A DNA stretch of 64,000 nucleotides from Ifrita kowaldi (lineage: Eukaryota; Chordata; Aves; Passeriformes; Cinclosomatidae). Below the pieces are notes generated by a model, which was given only the letters and a program-made list of their open reading frames with translations, had not been told where the DNA came from and did not search any database. The stretch covers positions 124,001-188,000 of the forward strand of contig VZRS01006705.1 in NCBI GenBank assembly GCA_013398055.1, given 5' to 3'. A program made the translations under genes and the position numbers. Shown here in pieces: positions 1-13,698 of this stretch (positions are counted from its first letter, which is position 1; every line of letters begins with the position of its first letter).

Positions 1-3000
1 CCAGTCCAAAGAGTGCATCAGCTATTGCTGCACTGCTTCTGACATGTTTTTCCAACCTCTCCTTTGAGATACATCCACCAATGGATTTCCACCACTCTTT
101 TATCCATTAGCAGGGATGACCTAGGACATGTTTAACAACTTAGGCAGGGAACAGAGAAAGTAAACCCCAGAGTGACTTTACTTTCCAGGATGAGAGAAGA
201 GAAGAAAGTCAAACAGAAGTAAGGAGATGGATGGGAAAGCTGAGAGGAGCCACAAAAAACTGCCAAGATTTTGAATTTTGTCTCCTTCCACCCTCCAAGA
301 GCTACACAAAGCCCAATCCTCCTCTCACCACATCTGGGGGCTCGAAAGGCTTCCAGATGGTCGATAAAAGAAGAGTCAGAGCCACATCAGCACCGCATGA
401 GGTCACATCACCCCTGGGAGGTGATGCATGAGACCGTGACTGTAAACCCCCATCTCCGTCACAAGCCAGTGCTGACCCCAGGAGTAAGGTTATTTTGGGG
501 AAGACACAGCCCCAGTAAGTGGCACTGCTCTCTGCCATCCAAACAGCCTCTTGAGGTTGTCAGGTGTTGGTGGTGCCCATGCCAGGGCCTCAGTGCTGCA
601 GCAGCTCTCCAGCAGTTGGCTTGTTGCAGTGCAAGGTTCCAAGCCTGTTACAGACCCATAAGAGCAGAGCAACTCCACTCGGTACAGTTCAACATTACCA
701 CTGCTGTTGATCTTGGCGTATTATTTATCCATCTCCCGAGCCATAAATTTCCTTCCTGGACTCCGTGACTTGCTTTATAACCGTGCTCTTTGCGCTGAGA
801 CTGCAAAGGCCTGGGGACAAGACCTTTGCCTCCACACTTTCTATTTAGGGCCATGCAGCTTTATGACACTAACAGAAAGAGTAACTTCCCAGATGACTTT
901 GCAGCCATCACAGAAGTTTTTTTGAAACGCTACTTTTTTGGCTACTCAGAAGGTCACCGATAAGAGCAGGGATAAGTCTCAAGCCCAAGCTGCTACCTCA
1001 TGGGGAGGAGGAGATCCTGGTAGCTCACTTGCAAATATGGCCTACAACAAAGCATAAACTCTTTCCCATGTTCTCCCACGGCATGAAATTCCCTCTCAGA
1101 GTCTCATTACTTGGCCTCTGTCTCCCAAGTTTGAAGCTTTTAAGGAGGTGAGTAGCCCCACCACATTATCACTGGAGGCTCAGCTGCCTGCACAATCTCT
1201 GCACCAAGCTTTGGGAGCTCAAGGGAGACCAGGGTTTGCACTGCACATGTTGGTGTTTGACTCAGAGAGGCCCGGAGCTTGCCAGCCCCCTGGCTTGTGC
1301 ATCAGGATCAGCATCAGTTGACGCATGCTCCAATCCCCATCCCAAAGTCAATTGTCCCCACCAGCCTTCTTGCTCTGGACCTCTGCAAGGGTCACTTTTC
1401 ATTGGGGTGAGGGAACCTCAACAATGCTTTCCATCCCTGCCTGCCTCAGCTTGGCGGGGTCCCTTGAGTGCGCCATGAAAGGAGAGGCACATCTGGGCTG
1501 GATTACAGGGTGTGCAGTGGCTTTTACAGCTACAGATTCCTGCATGTGTTTCTGAGCAGGACATACGTGCTCAGAGATCAGAACACAGAGAGCCCCCAGG
1601 GTTGAGGGCCCTCATTTATATAAGTCATTCTAGGTTGCCCCCTCTTTGGAGGGCTCAGCTATGGACACCTTGGCAGGCTGGGGTCGGTGGGAGGAGATGT
1701 TCTGGTCGATGCTGTGGCTGATGCTTTCTCACTGGGCACAGAGAATTACTTTCTTTCGAGAACAGAGGCCAAATGGAGGGAATCATTTATACCATTGAGA
1801 AGTGGGTGTAACACTGCAATTTACTGGCATATTGCAGCCACAGAGGCAGTGACTTCGCATGGATAAGGAGAGCTGTGAAGAAAACAAGGGAGGAGGCAAT
1901 GAGGCTGAGAGTAAATCCACAGAGATCAATAATGTTACATTAGATTTACGCCAGTTAGTAAACCAAAGGTTGTGGTCTGCGCTCTGCAGCACTGGTTTAT
2001 CACAGCTCCAGATTTTACACCACGGTCACTGCAAGCAGGATCCGTTCCCTGAGGTTTTAGAAATAACCTCTTTCTCTCAAAACCCTTTTCCTTAGCTGTC
2101 TGTGGGTTGAGAGAAAGAGACAATGATGTGTGGATGGAAAAACAATAAAAAAAAAGAACTAAATTAAAATTAAAACGCAGCAAGGCTCCAAAGAATTTAC
2201 AGATGTCTCTCCTCTCCTTCCCCCCCTGCTTCTCCGTGGTCAGCTGTAAATATTTATCTGGCAGGCTGCAGTGAAAGGCATGGCCCAAAACACTTAATCA
2301 CAATTCCAGCATGGCTGCCCTCCAGAGCACCCCAAACTTGGGGGACGGTGTTTTTTTTCTGCAGCATTGCTAGAGGAAGGTACTTCTGTCTTTATGCAGG
2401 CAAACAAGCACCTTCAAAAGCAATTCATAACATCTCCAACATGGGCTGCTGGGTGCTTTGTTTGTCTTCTTCTTTGGATTTTTTTCTTTTTAAAGAGCCT
2501 GATTTTCTTTTTTAACCTGAGTGGCAAAGGTGGGCAAGCCCTGTCACCCCACTGTCAGCAGCAGTCTGGTGCTGATAGACAGGCAGAAGAGGAGTTGAAG
2601 TTGGACTCGATCAGTGAGGAGGTTTGGGAAATATTCCCCAGAATCAAAGGAATCATTGTATTTCTGTAATTCACCTCAAACTGCTCCACAAGCATTGATC
2701 AGACCTGACCCTATCTCCCCTATGAAGGGTGGCTGTCTCCAGCGTGGAGCCTTGGCAGCTTCCAGGGGTCACTCGGCAGAAATTTGGGACAAGTGGAAGC
2801 ACTGCTAGAGGCTGGCAATTTTAGGGGCTTTGCTTTTGAGGATGCCCAGTAAGACACACTGTTGGCACAGGGGTTGCTGTGCAGCAATAAGTACCTGCAA
2901 AATCAGGAGCGAAGACCATGGAAGCAGGGACTTGCAAGCCTCACTCCCTGGTTTTCACTTTCGTGGTGAGTCTGGCCTTCTGATGCACCTCCGTGCAAGG

Positions 3001-6000
3001 ATATTGGGAAGATTTCCCCACCTTCAGTTGCACTGTTCCTCCCCACAAACAACCATTACACAGGGCTCTAAACCCTGTATATTGATATTTTTCCATCTCC
3101 TTATGGCTTACTCTCCTGTTTGATATGGAGGAGCTGGGAGAGGAGAAAGGACCATTCCACACAAGGCTGTGGCTCCTGTGGAACACACCCTCAGGGCCTC
3201 CCTCTAAGTTTGCTCCAGCCCCACAGCCAGAGGCTGGAGCACATAAAGAGGCAGCCAACATTCACTTTGTGTCCCAGCTTCCAGCCTCCCCAGCCGATGC
3301 GTGGCAGAGTCTTCCTTGGGAGAAGAAATTAAATGTCCCACCAAAAGCTTGGTTGCTACTTCACCATAGTGATTATTGCCTCTGTTTCCAGCTGAAACAC
3401 AAACGTATTTTGTTTTTACAGTTCTTTGCTATTTTCTGCAGGGAGTGGCACACTTTAGCCAAGCAGAGCCATGCATGACATCATATTTTCTTATTGGTCT
3501 TTATTGCACTGCAGTTGCCTCACCAGTTATTGCCACTTATTGCCGAATAGCTGTTTCACCACCTGATTATTTATCAGCCTGCCTTTATGCCTTCCTGGGC
3601 TTTGAGATTCACTTCAATTTCTCCCTCCTCCTTGCCAAAGTTTCCAGTGGAAATTATGCTTTGTCAGCACATCTGCAAACATGTAGATTTCCTTGAAAAG
3701 GCAAGTCCACTATTTGCTCATTTAGAGCAGGTGATCAGTAATCACACAGATAAATTGGTCTGAGGTCGATCTATTATCCTGTCAGGGACCATAGCAATTT
3801 TTAACAGACTCAGAGCCTAAAGAATTGTTAAAGTCTCCTCCCTGTAAATATAAATATGTGATAATCCCAGCTTTCTTCAAGAAATAAACTCCCTTCTCTG
3901 CTGTAATTATTGTGACCTTGCCATTGCAATGCAAAGGGTACCTGAAAATGCAGCCCAGCTAAACCCAAAAGTTTTCAAAACCCAGAGGAACCAGAGTTAA
4001 AATCGCACAGTTTTAAATCTATTTTTAAAGCCAGGGCTGTGAGATTTGAGGCCTTCTTTGATATTTTGAAATCTCTGGGGCTGCTAATACTGTAGCAGTT
4101 AACTGTGTGCACTGACACCAACTGCAGCACCATCAGGGGGCTGTGGGATGCTCTGGGAACAGTGTGTCCTCCTAAGGCAGGCATTTCCAAAGGGCTCTGT
4201 TTGCTTTGACCAAAATGGGCTGCTGGCTTTCTATTGCATGTAGGGCACTGTACCATGAGAGATTTGCAGTCTCCCTAGTGCTGCCAATGTCTGAGCCCAC
4301 CCCACTGGCTACCCAGCATCACATCCCAAAATCCCTGAAGTGCCGGGCTCACCTTTTCCCCTTCCAGTGTAATAAACAGCAAGGCGCAGGTGCACGTGGG
4401 GAAAGGCTGCTTTTATGGCAGGGTGCCTGGGGCCCCGGACAAGACAGGGTGAAGGTGAGGGGTGGCTTTGCATTATCACCCCTGAGGACAGCCCCAGCAG
4501 TGCCAGGGACTGCCGTGGCAGAGGAGGGGACAGAGCTGTGCTTTGTGTGCCCATGCAACCGGGACCTGCTCGTGCTCCATGGGGTTAACACGGTGTTAAG
4601 ATTACCCAGCTGTAATTCCCATCATCTGTCAGTAGCTGGTCCTCATGTCCAGCAGTCAGGCACTCGGGCTGGCTGGTTCATCCATCAGTCCCCGGTCCAT
4701 TGGGGCAGCCGGGCACTGCTGCCTTTGTCCTGCTGAGGCAGACCATGGCAGGGTGGGGAGGGCATGTGGGCAGAGAAATATTCTCCATACTGCAACTGCT
4801 GCCAGGCTGACAGCAGCAGCCAGAGCCGGGTTTTCCCACGGTTCCTTCACCTTCCTGTCAGTGCTGGGGGTGAAGTGCCAGCCTGGCCCCAGCTGCTGGC
4901 CGGCTCTCAGGGGGTGGGGAAGTGGAAGGGGCTGCCCGGGCTCAGCTGGAGCTTCTCTGACCCAGACATCAAGCACGATGCCGTTTTGGCAATGCACTTT
5001 GTCCTCCTGTTTTGTGAGCCAAGAGTTTATAAACCCACAGGGAGAAGAACCTCTTCTTCCTCTCAGGCACCACCAGTCCTGCTTTTGGCTGCAGGCACTT
5101 CTTTGCTGCACGCCCCTGAGCTGCAAATGGGTATCTGCTGCCACTCTTTCTCTTAGCTTGTCAAAGGGAAAAAAGGAAAGAGAAATCAACCAGATCTTTG
5201 CTGTTTGCTTTCCTCTTCAGGAACTGGTTACACAATGGGAACAGCAGTTTGTCAGCCTGGCCAGTGCCACCCTCCTGCCTGCCCCTATTTCGCCCCAGAA
5301 TCAGCAAAGTGGCTGCTCCAGGTAAGTCCCTGAGAAGCAGGAGGCTCATGTTGCCTGCCGGCATGATGGGGATCTGCTGACTGGAAGGCAACTCTGCATG
5401 TTCCACCATCTCCAAGGGACATCTTGGGTTCAGGATCACATCAGCTCAGGCACATCACCATCTGCCAGGCACTGGTCTCAGGGTCTTTCTGCTGTTCACA
5501 GATACAGGGGCAAGTCTGTGCTGGCAGCTGTGGTGGGACACCTGGACACAGCATCAAAGAGAAATGGAACCTTCTGTCTGTCCCCATCATGAAGGGAGTC
5601 CCCACCACAGCTGCACATCCCCAACAGCCTGGCCCAGCCAAGATCATGACATGAAAGGATGACGTGAGCTACATCCTGTCTATTTCCATCCCTGCTCTTC
5701 CTGTCACGAGCCCAGGAAGCCCAAATTGTTTACCTGATGCAGAGGAGGCAATGGAGTGATTCAGAGATCAAGAAACTTCTCATTTCTCAGAGAGAAGAAA
5801 AATACTGCTCCTTTGCAGTAAGTAAATTGTTTGGCAGTGCCAGCACCAGGACAAAGTGTGTTGTTCTCCTGACGCAGGATTGTCAAGGCCAGGCCACCAG
5901 TGAGCTCAGCCATCAAGCAGAGGCAGTGCTGGCATCTCCAAAGCCTGATGGCTCTCCAAAGGCTTCCAACCTGTACAACTCTTAGAAGATTAATTTCTGA

Positions 6001-8089
6001 GTGGCTATTGTAAGGAAAGGGCTAAAACTTTGCCAGGCAGCTGCCAGATGCTGTGGGAAGGTGAGATGAGGAGTTACCCAGTCTATGGCACCCAGCCTCT
6101 TACAGTGACAAGCAACCACGCAGCAAGTGATCCCAGCTGAGAAGCCTGAAGTCTCTGGCTCATGTCCAGACCATTTCCAGGCACACTGCAATCAGCCCAA
6201 GAGCCTCGGTCAGTCTCACCTCCACAGAGCAGCAGCATCACTCACAGAGCAAAGGCCTGGTCATGCAGGAAGCCCTTGGCAGCATCCCCAGCTCAGGAGG
6301 TGCCTTTGGTGGGCTTCCCTGAAGTCCTGGGTCCAGAACATAGGAGCTTGATGGAGCAGCTCTTGCCCTCTCCTGGCCTCTGTTCCCTCATGAGTGGGGC
6401 TGGAGAGGTATGGAAGGCCTCTGAGGTCTCATCCTGCACACCCTGGACAGGGCTGCAGTCCTGGTTCCTATGGCCCAACCCAGCGCTGGGCAAAGCTGCT
6501 CAACTGCCCCAGCTCCCCACTCTGCTGAAGAACAGCTGTAACACCCTTTGGCACGTGGACAAAGCTCGTTGAAGGAGCAATAGGAAGTGTGAAGCCTCTC
6601 TAAATACCTTGTTCATGGTGTTTAGACAGCACTGCCTATGGGCCAAGGCACAAAGAGATTGGATTCCCATGGCCACAAATTATAGAACATGTTCTTCTTT
6701 TAACTGGTGCTTCAGAGGATCCCAATCACCTGGGATCAATTGTGGTGGTTAACCACTCTGCAGCATCTACCTCAAGTACTCCGGTTAGCGCAGACACTTC
6801 TGCCACCTGCTTCCCTTTCCATTTCAGCCACAGCTGAACAATTTCTCTAAGGACCTGAACCATTTGCTTACTCTGTTCTGCATTTCAGCTCCAAAGGGAG
6901 GATCTTTCCCCTGTGCAGTACCTGTGGGGTTCAAAAATAGCTGGAAAATTCAGTATTTTGGTGTGCACAAGTAAAATCTTGTTTACCTCAAATATTGTGC
7001 TGTCTCCCAGGGGCAACCATTAGGCTACAGTTTGTAGAGCACCAAAGTAATGAAAGCCCCAGAAATACCACTGGAGATGGAAAGGTCAGGTGATTTAATA
7101 GGAACCATACGTGCTGCTCTGAGTTTTCTGAGTAATCCAGCTTCTGCATGTCCTCGCTGCATTACAGACATGATGCATCGTCTCCCCTTCCCTTGGCTTC
7201 ATTACAGGGAATGAATCTCCCCCGAGACCCTAATTGCTTCAAATGCTCTCTGCTCTATTTATATTTGATTTTACCCAGTGGTTTCAAGCAATACTGATCC
7301 TGAATGACTGTTGATCTAGGGCTGGACTCTGGCTGACATCTGCTTTGAAGGAGTTGTGTGCAGGTCTGTTTGAGTAACATTACACAGGGCAGAGAGGACT
7401 GCTCTTCAATTAAAGGCTTTATAATGATCCGGTCAATACAATGTTTTTCTTCACAGACAGAGCCATGTGACCACAATGGTTTTCATATCTGTGGATTTAG
7501 TTTCAGGCTAATGTGTATCTTTCCCCTATCTTCGTGTGGGGTCCTTGCATCAGCAGCTCCCTGCCTCAGTTCCCCCTCACAAACTGGTCGTAGTTCCCCT
7601 CACTTGGTCCAAAGTGCTGCCAAAACCTTGATAACCCACCCTGCCCTATCTGAAAAGGGACCTTTCCTGCCCTGCCTGGTGGAAATCTCTGCAGCAGGCC
7701 CTACTGCTGGCAGCCCTGGCATCCAGAGGTCAGCAGAGAGGGGGAGGAACATTTGTTCCCTCTCGGTGCACACAGACCTGCTTCATGGCCTGGGCAAAGT
7801 GAAGCCTTCCCTCTGCTGCCACAAGGACAGAGGCACAGCTCAGTCTGTGTGGTGGTGGAGGATGGGGGGCAGGAGGAGCACAGAAAGCAGACAGATGGCT
7901 ACACAGCCAGCCCGGTTATTACCAGAATAAATTGGGTAAATCACAGGCTAAGCAGTTGCTCTCCCTGTGGTAGAAGACAATCTGACACTGTGATTGAAAA
8001 TTAGCAGCATCTCAGAGGCAATCATGGCTGGGAAGCTTGCTGTGCTGGGAAGCTCCACTCAACCGGGTGTTGCACTTGGCGTATGTTAT

Positions 8090-8270
8090 TACTGCACCTT
8101 AAACCACAAGAACAAAATGTTTGGGACATGCTAATGACACCAGGAGAAACAGAAGCATTTTGATTTGGTAGTAATTGTAGTAATTATTTGCTACCAGGGC
8201 AGACATGAACACAATATAATGGGTCTGATTATTTATCAGCATTCAACACCAGAAAGAAAACAATGCTGGT
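8090..8270. promoter_or_regulatory. Candidate regulatory block downstream of the gene
   Basis: AT-rich unique sequence with AAACCACAAG (a Runt-type core), GACATGCTAATGACACC, GTAGTAATTGTAGTAATTATTTGC and TGATTATTTATCAGC. Repeated TAATT cores sit in a 180-bp block with GC-richer flanks. The evidence is pattern only. Confidence 0.2.
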
Positions 8271-11200
8271 AAATAGCAGAGGGTTTATTTTGGGGAACTG
8301 TTTAAAGCCAAGAAAGGACAAAACATCTCTGTTCAAAACAAGGCCTGTGGAGGCTCTGTGGTGAAGATCTGAAAAAGGCTTTCAGGATTCACAGGAGCTG
8401 TATATGATTGAGGTTTGGCCCTGATGTGTTTGGCTTGGTGGCACTGCCAAGGCCAGGTTGGCTGAGCAGCCTGCCCTTGAGCAAGACCCTGACCAACATA
8501 CTGCCAAATGTCACCCACTGGCAATGAAACCACCCAGGACAGAACACCCTGGCAATCCACTTTGGAAAAACCTGGCAAAGATGCTTCAAACACTTGCAGG
8601 AGCATCACAAACAGGAGAGCTGTAGGCACACCAGGACAGGTCTTACACCAGCAATACTCACCGTCCCTCAGTGGGGAGCAAAGGCCTGTGACACCCCTGC
8701 TGTAGCCTGCCAGCATGCTCCCAGGCCACTAGACCAAGGACAGATGCTGACCAGCCTGCCTTGGAGTGTCTACAGCACATGCCAGGGCAAGGCAGGCATT
8801 GCTCCTAGGGGACCCTTTGGTAGAAAACAACTTTCCTCCCATTGCAGATGGCAACCGCTTTCCTTTCAAAGGGGCTTTGCTGTCTCCCTTCACTTCCCCG
8901 CTTGGCATCCAGCTCCCATGGCACTTTCGGTTCCTCCACTCATCCAGCCTCGGAGCTACTCTGCTGGAGCACGTCAGACAGGAACATGCAACCAGTGCTA
9001 GCCAACCCACTAACAGACCCAGCTATTATTACAGCAGGCACTGATGGGAGCAGCCACAAAAGCAAACAGAACTTTGGGCTCCTCGTGTGTCCGGAGCTGC
9101 CTGCACATCCTGCCCCAGGTTAACTGAAAACATGTGCTCAGGTCCTGCCAGGCTGGCATGCAGCTACAGCCAGAGCGAGCTCTCAAAGCATCTACAACTT
9201 CTGTTTCCTCACCCCTTTGCTTGAATAAGCCCACTGAAATTTAGCTCAGGAAATGGTGAGATACGAACATGCTTAAATGTTCTCATCATCACTGATGTTA
9301 CTTCTGCAGAGCCTTGCTGCTTCAGCTGCATCCTGTTTGGCTTGCTGGGTTGAGGTTTACCATGTGAGGGTTACCAATCACGGGAGGACGCTTGCCCTCA
9401 CTTTCCTAACATGTTCCTAAATTTCAAAAGATAATTACATGCATAAGATACCCATCATAAGCCTGCAGCAGTGCTCAAACCAAACTCACTTTGTTCCTAT
9501 GACACATAAACGCTGGCCTGCCACCCAGGACAGACCTCACACACTTCAGAAACCTGAGCCTGAGCTATGCCTTTGTGACCAACTTCTGCACACAGCAACC
9601 ATGGATGATTCAGGCTCAGCCTGGCTGTGCCAAGGGACATGATGGATGCCAGACAGCCCTGAAAACCCAGGGTTCTCCCAGCAGGCCCCAGCACCCACGC
9701 TCTGAGGGCAGAGAGGATCTGTAGGATGCCCGTGTGCAGCCATGCAGATGGATCAGCAAGTGGCCCAGATTTCAAGCACTCCCTCAGCAGGTGAACGGGG
9801 TCATCCCTGGGCTCACCATCAAACACATGAGGGCCAAGTCACCACTGAGGCCTCCACATGGAGAAATTCTTGGAAGTGTAACGGCAATGAACATGCATAC
9901 AAGGCAGTGCTGGCATGGCTGGTTGCTGGTGCATGTGCCTGTTTGGAGCTACTGGCCCACCTTGAACCCTGGCAGGAGCAGATCCTGCCACTGAGGAGGC
10001 ACAGGAGATGGGACTGGCACATAGTAACCTACCCCAGAAACTGCCCCTATGTCACCACCCTCTTCAACCAGAGGTGGCATTTATGCATGCAGTTTCCTAG
10101 GGAGTATTTTTTATTTTTTCTTCTTTCTTTCGAGTCTGTAGCCACATAAATACCAAGCAGCCACAGCGTCCTGTGGCACAGGGTTCCTCAGTGCAACCCC
10201 GCACTCTGTGCAGATCTACCTCCAGTTGTTTGCTTTGAACCTGCCACCTGCTACTTTTATTTGATGTCCCTGAAGTTCTTGTCTGAGAAGCAACAGAATA
10301 CAATCACACTCTAATTTGTATTGAGGTCGCTTTGTCTCAAGTCACTGGTGTCCAGGTGCCTGCTTCTTTCTAATTCAATGGTGAAAGCTCCCAAGTGCCT
10401 CAAGGGCACAGATCAGGCATTTGTAATTTTTTCTCTGCTTTTCCAATCATTACTGGTGTGATGCACTGCAAAAGTCTGCCAGTTATGACCACTAATGGAT
10501 GGGAGTGCAGAAACAGGAAAGGAATACTCACCAGCCTTGCCTTGGCACATGTAACCCATCTGTATGTCCTCCGTGCATCACTGCCTGCAGACATCTGTGA
10601 ACACACAGCCTCATTCATGCCCCTGCCCTGCACAGGCCCTTCTGCCCCTGCTCTAGATGCACATCCACCAGCACCCATCCTTCCAGAACCACACTTGCAT
10701 GCAGGCATGCCCCTTTACCCTTACTCCTCCAAGACATCCTTCCACTTAAAATATAACTAATATGCCATAAATACAAAAGCCATAGGCACATAAATGCCAC
10801 TGTAAATGCACTGTGCCTATACACCCACGCTGTATCAGCACATACCCCATTCAATCCTAACTTGATACACACCCTTGAATGCATTCTGCCACCCCACACC
10901 TTGCCACAACACGCTATAAAGCTTCAGGAAGAGCAAGGGAAAGCCCAAAGTTGTTTGAAGGAGTTGGTCTGTCCAGCTGGAAATTCTGCTTCTCCGTTTT
11001 TCCTGTGCCAAGCCATGTTTCAGTGGCCTCCATCGAGCCTGGGGTGAGAACCCTGGCCCCAGCAGCACTGCCAGTTTTCTCCATCCTCCTAGTCAATCCC
11101 ATAGGTAGGCAGATGGGTCAACACTCAGCACACAGCTGGAAGCAGGGTGGTGGGTGGGTTTTCTGAGCACCGCTGTGCTTTGCAGCACAGAGCTGGTGAG

Positions 11201-11321
11201 TGTGCACAGATGGGCTTCACGTGGAGCCCTGCCAAAGACTGACCCAGGTGAGCACAGGGCACCCTGCTTGTGGGTGACTGTAAGGGGACAGAGATTTCTG
11301 CACAAATGAAACATAGAGACA

Positions 11322-11374
11322 GAAATATATAGATATACATATCTCACGTGTGCATGCATGTACATACATATATG
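11322..11374. repeat. AT/ACAT-rich simple sequence
   Basis: Alternating purine-pyrimidine sequence (atatatagatatacatatc, then gtgtgcatgcatgtacatac, then atatatg). It is a decayed microsatellite of alternating AT and GT/CA steps. Confidence 0.6.
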
Positions 11375-11489
11375 TAAGAAAATGTTTGGCTAAAACAAAG
11401 AAGAGATTATCCTGGGTGCTGGCTGCAAAGGGACACCGAGGTACACATATAACAACCCACTTTGCCACTGCTGTGATCTTGATTCCTCT

Positions 11490-11585
11490 GTGTTATTTTT
11501 AAAAGGCCATAGCATTAACCTAATTAATTTACTTTAATTGGAGAACAGCATTAGCTTAAATGGTCCCGCTTAAATCGTAGAGAAG
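11490..11585. promoter_or_regulatory. Candidate regulatory block with TAAT cores
   Basis: AT-rich unique sequence with TTATTTTTAAAAGGCC, CCTAATTAATTTACTTTAATTGG and GCATTAGCTTAAATGG: several homeodomain-type TAAT/ATTA cores packed within 90 bp, with sharp GC-rich flanks. This pattern is common in conserved developmental enhancers. Conservation itself cannot be judged from one sequence. Confidence 0.25.
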
Positions 11586-13665
11586 CCGTAGCCAAGCTCT
11601 TCAAACAGCCGCTTGTCCCCATTCACCCTCCTGCAGATGGTTAACACAGCTGAGCTGCACTTTGGCACAACAGCCCTGCTCTCTTCACAGGGTGTTTTCT
11701 TGCTCTGAAGGGAAACACCTGCACATCTCCAAGCGAGATGGCTCAGAGCAGAGAAAACACTCAGCTTAGAAGTTACAGGCTCCCCTGCTGAGCCAGGACC
11801 CAAACCTGGTGGGAAGCCTAGCACTGGAGCCCAGAGCTCCAGCAAAGCAGAGGTCCTGAGGGACCCACGCCAAGCTGACCATGCTCACAGTGCTTTGCTC
11901 AGACCTCAGCCAGCATCCCTGCCTGCTCTGGCAGCGGAGGGACTGTTTGCACAAGCTGGTGTGGAAGCCACAGAGGAGAACAGCCCTGCACTGATGGATG
12001 CCAGAGGCAGCAACAGGGGGCAGTGCCTACAGCAAGGAACGGTGGTCCAAAGACCACAGCTCAGCTCTCATTTCCCTGGTTTCTGCTGATAGCTCCTGCA
12101 GTGGGCTTTGGGAAACCATTCCCATATGCCAGGGTCTGGCATCCAAAGGAGGCCAGCATCCTCACACTCCTTTGTCAGTAACATTGGTAACTAGAGCTGA
12201 AAAGTACCCTGTAAGATCTTCGTGAATATCACCAGCCTGCCTTCTTTGAGCTTCAGAGTTGTTGCCACATTGCAGTTTATCATCGTGCTTCACCACAAAA
12301 ACTGCCCTGTTTTGTTGTTAACCCGGAGGCCCAGCCTGCAGGGAGAGGTGATGGGTGGGCACAATTTAACTAAATCCAAACACATGCTGGGGGCCCAGAC
12401 AACAGCCCCAGGGGCTGCAGCAGCAGCAGCTCTACCCCCAGCTCACCCTGGTCAATGAGCTGGCTGTGCACTGCCAAGCTGTATGCCAGCTTCCCGCCCT
12501 TCACCAGCTGTACCCTGGCTTCAGAGCGCTACGTGTCTGTACCTCCAGCCTAGCAGATACAAGGTCAGTGCATCCCTCTCTATGAATGCACAAAACAGAC
12601 TTACAACAAGCTTGACCTGGCAGACACCCAGAGATGATCAGCATTTGTGGTGTCATAGCCACCACCATGGTTTTGAACAGCATCTGGGGCCCCAAAGGTG
12701 GGTGCACTGAGCGATTGGGCTGTGCTGGAAGAAACATCCCACAAAAAGGCATTCTGTAAGGGAGGTACAAGAGCAAGGGCTCAGGGGAGCCAGCAAGTCA
12801 CCGTACAACCCTTGCAAAATTGGCCAAGGCCAATTAACAAGCTGCAGCTGACAGAGAGGGGAGGATTTCAAGATAAGAGAGATGGCAAGAAGCCTAGAGG
12901 AGATCAGAGCTTGGAGGGAAGAATGGAAAAGGCCTCCTGGGAATGAATCTAAGTAGGACTGCTACGGGAATTTATGCTAATATCTCTCAGGAGGCCTTGG
13001 AAAAGGGGACATAGGTAATAGTTTTGTGAGATGCAGGTGAAGATAGAGTTAGGAGTGGGGGAGAGACAGGAATTAGCTCAAGTACAGAGCCAGGGGTGGG
13101 GAATGCACATTACAAGTACCTGAGATAGAGTTTTTAGAGCAAGATCCAGAGGACGGGGTGAACTATAGCTAAATTACAAGAGAAGAAAAAACGCTCTGGC
13201 TGTAAACAAAAGGGCTGTGGAGAATCCCAGGATAGATGCAAGAATTCCTGAAGTTAAAATTACAAGCCAAAGACCAGCTGGGTGGTTATCCACCCTTCTG
13301 TTTTGGGGGGCTGGAAACCTCCAGTCAGACTACATTTGACCCCCAAGCAATAGGCAAGGCACTCAAAAGCCAAAGCTTTTGGTGAGGGAAGCACCAGTGA
13401 GGGACAATACACCACACCAGTACACCATACCTCACATGGAGCAGCTGCACATGCAAAGAACCTGGCATTCATTTTGCAAAAGCTCTGCCTTTTCAAAGCC
13501 ATTCACTTGCAGACGTGGCCTCCTTGCATTGTGGAGTGCTTGGGACTGGCTGCACTGTGTCACAGCTCACTCTACTCCACCCCCTCTTTAGCCCTGCCCA
13601 CAAACACCCAGAAGACGGCAGACGCACGAGACCCACCAGAGGTGTGAATATAGCAGCTGTTACAC

Positions 13666-13671
13666 TTTATT
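13666..13671 (-). terminator. Distal polyadenylation signal AATAAA
   Basis: On the minus strand the sequence reads CAGTGAAATAAAGTGTAAC, a canonical hexamer. It is followed 30-60 nt downstream by a G/T-rich stretch (GGGTGTTTGTGGG, about 13600-13612), which is the usual downstream element. A second AATAAA sits 27 nt earlier on the transcript at 13693-13698. Cleavage is expected near 13645-13655. Together these mark the 3' end of the gene whose stop codon is at 15942. Confidence 0.72.
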
Positions 13672-13692
13672 TCACTGTGGGGTTTTCATTTT

Positions 13693-13698
13693 TTTATT
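13693..13698 (-). terminator. Second AATAAA just upstream of the distal signal
   Basis: This minus-strand hexamer sits in an A-rich context (plus strand TTTTTTTATTTTTTC). It lies close enough to the 13666-13671 signal that either could direct the same cleavage cluster. The A-rich context makes it less specific than its neighbour. Confidence 0.45.

Larger units (their letters stand above)
1..13640. other. Intergenic DNA downstream of the gene, no gene supported
   Basis: I find no exon with paired splice sites, no single-exon gene, and no recognisable repeat family in this stretch. Frames of up to 226 codons occur (4645-5325, plus strand), but the translations are Ser/Cys/Leu/Pro-rich with no domain and have overlapping open frames on the other strand, as in GC-moderate non-coding DNA. 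Some blocks are AT-rich with homeodomain-like TAAT cores and could be regulatory; they are listed as candidates. Confidence 0.5.

Noticed and set aside
4645..5325. 226-codon plus-strand open frame, the longest in the window
   Set aside because: The translation is rich in Ser, Cys, Leu and Pro with no domain, and a 177-codon frame overlaps it on the other strand. A frame of this length is expected about once in this much moderate-GC sequence.
12411..12432. Short CAG-rich run
   Set aside because: Only four or five CAG units; not a notable expansion and not in a supported reading frame.
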